DNA from: Allobosea sp.
GTDB taxonomy: Bacteria; Pseudomonadota; Alphaproteobacteria; Rhizobiales; Beijerinckiaceae
Length of the DNA: 64,000 nucleotides
Direction: 5' to 3'
Assembly (NCBI RefSeq): GCF_030695125.1
Contig: NZ_JAUYTP010000018.1
Location: forward strand, 90,087 to 154,086
In this document: positions 58,656-64,000 of the stretch, piece by piece
Layout: the number at the start of each line of letters is the position of its first letter
Numbering within the stretch: position 1 is the stretch's first letter
Notes under the pieces: generated by a model
What the model was told of the DNA's origin: nothing
The model's input: the letters and a program-made list of their open reading frames with translations, nothing else
Databases searched by the model: none
Program-made: the position numbers and the translations under genes

Positions 58656-58729
58656 ATGGTCGGGCTTGACCCGACCATCTCGGGCAAGTGACCTTTGCGG
58701 CATGAGATTCTCGGGGCAAGCCCGAGAAT
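58656..58729. repeat. palindromic repeat with two hairpins between ybjN-like gene and proC
   Basis: Two back-to-back inverted repeats: 58656-58678 (ATGGTCGGG-CTTGA-CCCGACCAT) and 58707-58729 (ATTCTCGGG-GCAAG-CCCGAGAAT). Both have nine-base-pair stems with five-base loops. The arrangement matches dispersed alphaproteobacterial palindromes. They may also terminate transcription or stabilise the upstream mRNA. Confidence 0.8.
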
Positions 58730-58751
58730 GACGCCTTTCTGAGAGTACCCC

Positions 58752-59582
58752 ATGTCCAGCCAGAGCCCGTCCAGCCCCCTGCCGCAATCGCTCGTCCTCC
58801 TCGGTGCCGGCAAGATGGGCGGGGCGATGCTGGAGGGCTGGCTGCGGATCGGAATGAACCCCGCCGGCATCAGCCTGATCGATCCCCACCCGTCCGACGA
58901 GATGGTCGGGCTCGCTGCCGCGAAGGGCATGGCGCTCAACCCCGATCCCGCCTCGCTGCGGGCGGTCGACGTCCTCGTCCTGGCGACCAAGCCGCAGATG
59001 CTCGATACGGCGGCCCCGGCGGTTCAGGCGCTGATCCGCCCCGAGACGCTGCTGATCTCGATCCTCGCCGGCAAGACGCTGTCCGACCTCGCGGCGCGGC
59101 TTCCCAACGCCAACGCGATGATCCGGGCGATGCCCAATTTGCCGGCCTCGGTCCAGCGCGGTGCCACCGGCGCGGCGGCGGGAAGCGGCGTCACCAGCGC
59201 CCAGCGTGCCATGGCGGACGCCCTGCTGCGCAGCATCGGCACGGTGGAGTGGCTCGAGGATGAGGGGCTCATCGACGCCGTCACCGCGGTGTCGGGCTCT
59301 GGGCCGGCCTATGTCTTCCATCTGGTCGAGTGCCTCGCGGCAGCCGGCAAGGCGGCGGGTCTGCCTGCCGACATCGCCGAACGCCTGGCGCGTGCGACGA
59401 TCGAGGGGGCGGGCGAACTGCTTCATCAGTCGCCGCTGTCGCCAGCGACCCTGCGCCAGAACGTAACCTCGCCGGCGGGGACGACGGCTGCGGGGCTCTC
59501 CGTGCTGATGGGCCCGCTGGAGCCGCTGGTGGTCGAGACGGTGGCTGCCGCCAAACGTCGCGCCGGGGAGCTTTCGGGCTGA
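58752..59582 (+). CDS. proC: pyrroline-5-carboxylate reductase
   Basis: A 276-residue NAD(P)H-dependent reductase making proline from pyrroline-5-carboxylate. The cofactor motif LLGAGKMGGAMLEGW lies near 16-30, IRAMPNLPASVQRGATG near 122-138, and SGSGPAYVFHLVE near 182-194. The C-terminal VTSPAGTTAAGL near 240-251 is the dimer signature. The start has a weak upstream purine stretch (GAGAGTA). It is followed 66 bases later by the TetR-like gene. Confidence 0.94.
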   Translation: MSSQSPSSPLPQSLVLLGAGKMGGAMLEGWLRIGMNPAGISLIDPHPSDEMVGLAAAKGMALNPDPASLRAVDVLVLATKPQMLDTAAPAVQALIRPETLLISILAGKTLSDLAARLPNANAMIRAMPNLPASVQRGATGAAAGSGVTSAQRAMADALLRSIGTVEWLEDEGLIDAVTAVSGSGPAYVFHLVECLAAAGKAAGLPADIAERLARATIEGAGELLHQSPLSPATLRQNVTSPAGTTAAGLSVLMGPLEPLVVETVAAAKRRAGELSG

Positions 59583-59648
59583 ACGGCCTTTCATAGGCCG
59601 CGATCACAGCCTAGCTTCTCCCCAGCTGCGTCGCGAAGGAGAACTCGC

Positions 59649-60401
59649 ATGGCTCGCAAACCCGCTTCCCCCGAGACCCCGGCCGCCCCGACCGCGGCAT
59701 CCGCGCTCACCGATCCGCGCCAGCAGGCGATCGCGGCGCTGATGCGTCTGGCGGCCAACCGCCGCTGGGAGGAGATCGAACTCGGCGATATCGCCAGCGA
59801 GGCCGGGCTTCCGCTGGCCAAGCTGCGGGGCCTGTTCCCGTCGAAGCTGGCGATGCTGGGCGGGCTCACGCGCCTGGTCGACGACGTCGTGCTGGCGGAT
59901 ACGTCAAACGATCTGGCCGGTGAGCCGGTTCGCGAGCGGCTGTTCGACCTGGTGATGCGCCGGCTCGATGCGCTGGCGCCTTACAAGCCGGGCCTGCGGC
60001 GGATCGCGCCCGTCATCCGGCGCGACCCGCTGACGATGGCGGCGCTCAATCGCGGTGCCATCAACTCCTGGCGCTACATGCTCGCCTCGGCCGGAATCCC
60101 GACGGAGGACGCGATGGGCATGGTGCGCGTGCAGGGCGCGGTGCTGCTGATGGCGCGTGTCTCCGAGGTTTGGCTCGAGGATGACGAGCCCGAATTGTCG
60201 CGCACCATGGCGCGGCTGGACCGCGAGCTCAAGACGGCGGGACGCATCATGGCCCGCGTCGAGGACGTTCACCGGCTGACAGCGCCGCTGCGCGGACTGG
60301 CGCGGGCGCTTTGCTCGGGTCGTCGCCCCACGGTGCGCCGGCGCGAGCGCTCGGATGAGAGTCTGCGCCGCGAAGGCGAGGATTATGCGCCTGCGATCTG
60401 A
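59649..60401 (+). CDS. TetR/AcrR family (COQ9-like) protein
   Basis: A 250-residue helical protein with a TetR-like N-terminal DNA-binding domain: LAANRRWEEIELGDIASEAGLPLAKLRGLFPSKLAML near 38-74 (helix-turn-helix Ile-Ala-x-Glu-Ala-Gly and the Phe-Pro-Ser-Lys turn). The ligand domain follows, and the last 40 residues are Arg-rich and probably disordered. COQ9-like proteins share this fold, so a lipid-binding role in ubiquinone synthesis is an alternative to repression. AAGGAG stands eight bases before the start. Confidence 0.8.
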   Translation: MARKPASPETPAAPTAASALTDPRQQAIAALMRLAANRRWEEIELGDIASEAGLPLAKLRGLFPSKLAMLGGLTRLVDDVVLADTSNDLAGEPVRERLFDLVMRRLDALAPYKPGLRRIAPVIRRDPLTMAALNRGAINSWRYMLASAGIPTEDAMGMVRVQGAVLLMARVSEVWLEDDEPELSRTMARLDRELKTAGRIMARVEDVHRLTAPLRGLARALCSGRRPTVRRRERSDESLRREGEDYAPAI

Positions 60402-60429
60402 CACAAGGTTAAGAATCGGCCGCAGGCTC

Positions 60430-60443
60430 GCTTAACGTTAAGC
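60430..60443. promoter_or_regulatory. 14-base perfect palindrome upstream of a chemoreceptor gene
   Basis: GCTTAACGTTAAGC, a perfect 14-base palindrome, lies 57 bases before the chemoreceptor start; a further TTAAG lies about 20 bases upstream. TTAA half-sites are the core of CtrA boxes, but the CtrA spacing (seven bases) is not met, so this may be another dimeric regulator's operator. Confidence 0.35.
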
Positions 60444-60499
60444 GTGTATTAGCCATTCCTTGCGACTCTTGCGAATCTCATTTCGTAGGGGTCTTGCGC

Positions 60500-62497
60500 A
60501 TGTCGCTGACGAAGAAGCTCGCCACCCTGTCGATCAGCCGCTCCTTTGCGCTGATCGCAGGGCTCGCTGTCGTGATCGCAGTCGGGAGTGTCGGCTACAC
60601 GCTGACCGAAGCCCGCAACGAGATGGTCGAGCTGAAGCGGCAGGAGGTGCAGAACGCCACCGACATCGCGCGCACGACGGTGGAGTTCTATCGCGACAAG
60701 GCCAAGAAGGGCGAGATTCCTGTTCCCGAGGCGCAGAAGCTGGCTATCGACGCCGTGGCCGGCGCGCGCTTCGACGACGGCAATTACTTTTTCGTCTACA
60801 CCTTCGACGGCGTCAGCGTCACGCATCCCCGCGCCGACATGATCGGCAAGAACCTGATGGGTCTCAAGGACCCCGCCGGCAAGCCGATCGTGCAGGAGCT
60901 GCTGTCGATCGCCAAGGGCGGTGGCAAGGGCGGCTATCTCGATTTTCTCTGGGTGAAGCCTGGCGACAAGGAGCCCACCCGCAAGATCGCCTATGTCAGC
61001 GGTATCGCCGACTGGAACTGGGCCGTCGGTACCGGCCTCCACGTCCACGATGTCGATGCCAAGTTCCTCGGCCTGATGGGTGGCGTCGCCAAGGTGCTGG
61101 TGCCGCTCGGCCTGCTCATGCTCGGGCTCGTGATCGTCCTGAGCCGCCGCGCCAATGGAATGCTGACCTCGCTGTCGGGCACGATGAATGCGCTTGCCGC
61201 GGGCAATCTCCAGACCGCCATCGCGCATCAGGACAGGCCCGACGAGATCGGCTCGATGGCGCGGGCGCTCGTGGTCTTCCGCGACGCCGCCGTCGCGAAG
61301 GATGCGATGGAGGCCGACAAGGCGCGCGCCGAGCAGGAGGCGGCCGGGCATCGTGATGCGGCGGACGGCCAGCGCCGGCGCAGCGAGGCCGAGCGGGCCG
61401 AGATCTCCCGGACGCAGGAGAGCGTCGTCGCGGCGCTCGGCACCGGCCTCGAGCATCTGGCCGAGGGCGACCTGACCTATCGCATTACAGAGGATTTCGG
61501 CTCCGACTACGCCAAGCTGCGCGACGACTTCAACGCGTCGATCGGCAAGCTGCAGGAGACGATGCGGCAGATCGCGACCAACACCGAGAGCATGAAGGCG
61601 GGTTCGATCGAGATCAGCCAGGCGGCCGACGACCTCGCAGGCCGCACCGAGCAGCAGGCGGCCTCCGTGGAGGAGACGGCGACCGCGCTGGACGAGCTCA
61701 CCGCCACGGTGCGGCAGACCGCCGAGAGCGCGCGCCAGGCCAACCAGGCGACGACGCAGGTCAAGGCCGAGGCCGAGCAGTCGACCGCGATCGTGCGCGA
61801 CGCGGTGGTGGCGATGGGCGGCATCGAGAAATCCGCCGAGGAAATCTCCCAGATCGTCGGGGTGATCGACGAGATCGCCTTCCAGACCAACCTGCTGGCG
61901 CTGAACGCCAGCGTCGAGGCGGCCCGCGCGGGTGACGCCGGCAAGGGCTTCGCGGTCGTCGCCTCCGAGGTGCGGGCGCTGGCGCAGCGCTCGGCCTCGG
62001 CCGCCAAGGAGATCAAGGAGCTGATCGCGACCTCCAACACCGAGGTCGAGAAGGGCGTCGCCCTGGTCGGCCAGACCGGCAGCGCGCTGCAGCGCATGGC
62101 CGACGAGATCACCCGCGCCACGGGCCTCGTCTCCGAGATTGCCAGCGCGGCTCAGGAGCAGGCCTCGGGCCTGCAGGAGGTCAACACGGCGGTCGGCGAG
62201 ATGGATCAGTCGACCCAGCAGAACGCCGCCATGGCCGAGCAGTCGACCGCTGCCGCGCACTCGCTCTCGCAGGAGGCGGACCGCCTCTCGGCGCTGGTCA
62301 TGCGCTTCCAGCTCGGCGGCGATGTCGCGGGGCTCAAGGCGATGGCGCGCACGATGCAGGCGGCGGTCGCGCCACGGCCCGCCGCAGCCCGGCCCGTCTC
62401 AAAGCCTGTCGCCCGGCCGGCTGCGGCTGCCGGCGGCGGCGCTGCCGCCCGCAAGGCCGACCCCAGCGCCCATGACAAGGGGTGGTCGGAGTTTTGA
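60500..62497 (+). CDS. methyl-accepting chemotaxis protein with a Cache-type sensor
   Basis: A 665-residue chemoreceptor: first membrane span about 14-36, a periplasmic single-Cache domain (about 37-190, with [18 protein letters not shown] near 93-110 and the [15 protein letters not shown] end), second span about 193-215, HAMP, then the signalling hairpin with [20 protein letters not shown] near 455-474. Cache domains bind small organic acids or amines. ATG 60500 has GGGG eight bases upstream. The csaA start overlaps its stop (TTGA). Confidence 0.92.
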   Translation: MSLTKKLATLSISRSFALIAGLAVVIAVGSVGYTLTEARNEMVELKRQEVQNATDIARTTVEFYRDKAKKGEIPVPEAQKLAIDAVAGARFDDGNYFFVYTFDGVSVTHPRADMIGKNLMGLKDPAGKPIVQELLSIAKGGGKGGYLDFLWVKPGDKEPTRKIAYVSGIADWNWAVGTGLHVHDVDAKFLGLMGGVAKVLVPLGLLMLGLVIVLSRRANGMLTSLSGTMNALAAGNLQTAIAHQDRPDEIGSMARALVVFRDAAVAKDAMEADKARAEQEAAGHRDAADGQRRRSEAERAEISRTQESVVAALGTGLEHLAEGDLTYRITEDFGSDYAKLRDDFNASIGKLQETMRQIATNTESMKAGSIEISQAADDLAGRTEQQAASVEETATALDELTATVRQTAESARQANQATTQVKAEAEQSTAIVRDAVVAMGGIEKSAEEISQIVGVIDEIAFQTNLLALNASVEAARAGDAGKGFAVVASEVRALAQRSASAAKEIKELIATSNTEVEKGVALVGQTGSALQRMADEITRATGLVSEIASAAQEQASGLQEVNTAVGEMDQSTQQNAAMAEQSTAAAHSLSQEADRLSALVMRFQLGGDVAGLKAMARTMQAAVAPRPAAARPVSKPVARPAAAAGGGAAARKADPSAHDKGWSEF

Positions 62498-62862
62498 GCG
62501 GCCCTTCAGACACCGCCGCTCCGGCGGCGACGATCGGCTTCGACGATTTCCTGAAGGTCGACATCCGCGTCGGCACGATCGTCGAGGCCTTGCCCTATCC
62601 GGAAGCGCGCAAGCCGGCGATCAAGCTTGTCATCGATTTCGGCGGCACGATCGGGCTGAAGAAGTCCTCAGCGCAGATCACCAAGCACTACGCCTGCGAG
62701 GATCTGCCGGGCCGGCAGGTTCTGGCGGTGGTGAACTTCCCGCCACGCCAGATCGGCAAGTTCATGTCCGAGGTGCTGACGCTCGGCGTGCCGGATGCCG
62801 AAGGCGAGGTCGTGCTGATCTCGCCGGGGATTGAGGTTCCGAAGGGTGGGCGGCTGTTTTAG
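62494..62862 (+). CDS. csaA: tRNA-binding protein, CsaA-like
   Basis: A 122-residue OB-fold protein: [35 protein letters not shown] is the TRBD start (key residues Arg-Val-Gly and Pro-Glu-Ala), QITKHY and [19 protein letters not shown] follow, and the C-terminus ends GGRLF, a signature of CsaA. CsaA binds tRNA or acts as a chaperone. The start chosen is TTG 62494, overlapping the chemoreceptor stop; a GTG 12 bases upstream is an alternative. Confidence 0.86.
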   Translation: MSGPSDTAAPAATIGFDDFLKVDIRVGTIVEALPYPEARKPAIKLVIDFGGTIGLKKSSAQITKHYACEDLPGRQVLAVVNFPPRQIGKFMSEVLTLGVPDAEGEVVLISPGIEVPKGGRLF

Positions 62863-62927
62863 GCGCACTCTGCCGGGTCAGGGTGGCCGTTGCGTCTGTC
62901 GGCTCGCGACCTGTTGCGGAACTTGGC

Positions 62928-63305
62928 TTAACGCGACCTGTGGCTCTCGTAATTCGGCATAGACATGATCAATCGTCTGTCGGCCAGTCGAGCTTCTGTA
63001 ACGACATGTCGCCCGTAGACACTCACACGAACAAAGCCCGTGCGACCATCGCCGCATTGGATAGCAGCTTCTTGAAGGATGCCTGCTACGTGCTGCACCG
63101 GCCCGGTGCACGCAACGCCGCTATTCGAGCGAAATCGAAAAATCGACGGCTGGCCTGTTTCTTGGCCGAACTCAAGGTAGCCTGATAGGAACTCGTCAGT
63201 CCCCTCCACATGCGCATCGAAATAGATGGCCCCACTTGCGGTTGCCGGCAGAGTCGAACAGCACGCGAGACCTACGGCCGTAGCGAAGCGTATCAAGAGC
63301 ATCAT
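62928..63305 (-). CDS. small secreted protein, unknown
   Basis: A 125-residue exported protein. Signal peptide over the first 25 residues (MMLLIRFATAVGLACCSTLP), then a small mature domain with two Cys (SGVACTGP and AIQCGDG) that could form a disulfide, and basic residues at the end. Not recognised. A second ATG lies three bases on. The local composition looks lower in G+C than the rest of the window. Confidence 0.6.
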   Translation of the reverse strand: MMLLIRFATAVGLACCSTLPATASGAIYFDAHVEGTDEFLSGYLEFGQETGQPSIFRFRSNSGVACTGPVQHVAGILQEAAIQCGDGRTGFVRVSVYGRHVVTEARLADRRLIMSMPNYESHRSR

Positions 63306-63397
63306 CTTTGCGCGCCTTAGAACCCGATGCGCCTTAGCATTAGGGAGCCAATTTCAAGTCCGCAACCGACCCCCAAGCGGACGGGATCTACGTGCCC

Positions 63398-63796
63398 TCA
63401 GCAGTCACGTTGCTGCATTGATGGCGGGATGTAGAAGCTCGATTCGATGATGGGTGTGATCGCGGACGATGGTGCATCTAACGGTCCGGCGCATGCCATT
63501 ATCAGGCCCTTCCTTCCGATCGGGGGGATCTGAGGGCATGAGCCCTGGCGTTTGATCTTCAAAACAGAAGAATCAGAATTGCCACGAATCGTGGATACAA
63601 TTCGTGCTTCAAACGCGAACTCAGCATTATTCTCAAAAATGCTGACTACCATGACTTCAGCTATAAAATTACCTCTCAAGTCTGACGTGCTGCTGTGGAG
63701 ATAGCTTGACGCTACCCTGCATGCGCTTGCAGGGGTCGAGACGGCGGCCGATGCTACAGCTAAGATGATCGCATAAATGATTTTTGCGAACGCCAT
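63398..63796 (-). CDS. small secreted protein, unknown
   Basis: A 132-residue exported protein. Signal peptide over about the first 22 residues (MAFAKIIYAIILAVASAAVS), cleavage after ASA; mature part rich in Ser, Ile and Asn with three Cys (ACRVA, GSCPQ, MACAG). GGTGGAG stands five bases before ATG 63796. An earlier in-frame start would add 64 residues of low-complexity sequence without a ribosome site. Codon use includes many A- or T-ending codons, unlike the neighbouring chromosome. Not recognised. Confidence 0.6.
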   Translation of the reverse strand: MAFAKIIYAIILAVASAAVSTPASACRVASSYLHSSTSDLRGNFIAEVMVVSIFENNAEFAFEARIVSTIRGNSDSSVLKIKRQGSCPQIPPIGRKGLIMACAGPLDAPSSAITPIIESSFYIPPSMQQRDC

Positions 63797-63830
63797 ACGC
63801 ACTCCACCTCTGTTTTGTCCGCGTCCTACC

Positions 63831-63860
63831 CTGGGCAGCCCTAGACTGGGCAGCCCTAAC
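63831..63860. repeat. 15-base tandem repeat
   Basis: Two adjacent copies of CTGGGCAGCCCTAGA, the second ending AAC instead of AGA. They lie between the small secreted protein gene and the partial gene at the right edge. Such short tandem copies often mark slippage or a former insertion point. Confidence 0.7.
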
Positions 63861-63875
63861 AGGCTGTTGAAGAAG

Positions 63876-64000
63876 TCAGACGCGTTCGCAGACGAAGCCT
63901 GACTCGTCGCCGTTGTGGATGTAGAAGTGCCCGACGAGGCGGCCGGCGGTGCCGATTGCGGCCCATCCGCAACCGCAGGCGGGATCATTCTCGTCGTGTC
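63876..64000 (-). CDS. C-terminal fragment of an unidentified protein, cut by the window edge
   Basis: On the minus strand, 41 codons run from the right edge to TGA 63876: HDENDPACGCGWAAIGTAGR, then LVGHFYIHNGDESGFVCERV. The run reads like real protein, with Gly-Arg-Leu and a Phe-Tyr-Ile-His-Asn-Gly-Asp core, and three Cys. A competing frame over the same bases is Ser/Thr/Ala-only and looks like an artefact. No family could be named. Confidence 0.45.
   Translation of the reverse strand, partial: HDENDPACGCGWAAIGTAGRLVGHFYIHNGDESGFVCERV

Noticed and set aside
60449..62260. A 603-codon minus-strand frame opposite the Cache chemoreceptor
   Set aside because: It mirrors the receptor's heptad repeats and has no motif or ribosome site of its own.
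63840..63900. Possible insertion-sequence end (CTGTTGAAGAAG-like string)
   Set aside because: Only one short match is visible, no transposase or paired inverted repeat lies within the window, and the string falls in a coding frame at the edge.

Overview
The base composition (about 66-68% G+C), gene families and palindromic repeats point to the chromosome of an alphaproteobacterium of the order Hyphomicrobiales (Rhizobiales). A Bosea- or Methylobacterium-like organism fits best, but that placement is inferred from gene content, not from a marker gene. No rRNA or tRNA genes, CRISPR array, complete insertion sequence or prophage were seen. Most of the window is compact core chromosome.

Layout. 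0.1-7.2 kb: a cytochrome b561, then a complete five-gene minus-strand operon (dehydrogenase, VOC protein, 6-pyruvoyl-tetrahydropterin-synthase-like protein, glycosyltransferase, methyltransferase). It is divergent from opgH, which overlaps an FkbM-type methyltransferase. 7.2-17.6 kb: a ParE/RelE-type toxin-antitoxin pair, a secreted protein, hyi-glk, an acyltransferase, an ABC-F protein, an SDR, a metallophosphoesterase, a Nudix hydrolase and a GNAT. 17.8-24.9 kb: a MoxR ATPase, DUF58 protein and two very large vWA-like membrane proteins. 25.1-27.8 kb: DUF1285, CoA-type Nudix, DUF6111 and cca, tightly overlapping. 27.8-33.4 kb: trmL-hemF, an ABC exporter, and a multi-span chemoreceptor coupled to a small membrane protein. 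33.7-36.5 kb: petABC. 36.7-39.8 kb: mtnP-apt-mtnA-aldolase, which looks like a DHAP-type methylthioadenosine shunt. 39.9-48.1 kb: a diguanylate cyclase, then a six-gene minus-strand catabolic cluster with an orphan TakP-like TRAP binding protein. 48.1-56.5 kb: ychF, a VapBC-like pair with a long overlap, a secreted protein, pth, rplY, a GAF-GGDEF-EAL protein, queC with a VUT transporter, and prs. 56.7-62.9 kb: a lipoprotein, ubiK, a YbjN-like protein, proC, a TetR-type regulator, a Cache chemoreceptor and csaA. 62.9-64.0 kb: a stretch that looks more A+T-rich, with two small exported proteins, a short tandem repeat and a partial gene; it looks like accessory DNA.

The most interesting loci are (1) the 0.8-4.6 kb operon, whose pterin-synthase-like protein keeps the fold's landmarks but has lost the catalytic Cys, the catalytic Asp-His pair and one zinc His; (2) opgH overlapping an FkbM methyltransferase, suggesting a methylated periplasmic glucan; (3) the methylthioadenosine shunt with a fuculose-phosphate-aldolase-like last step; (4) the TakP/DHDPS-like/M24/hydroxyacid-oxidase cluster of unknown substrate; and (5) the chemoreceptor with a histidine-rich membrane domain coupled to a small protein. 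All positions and motifs were read by eye; no database search was run.
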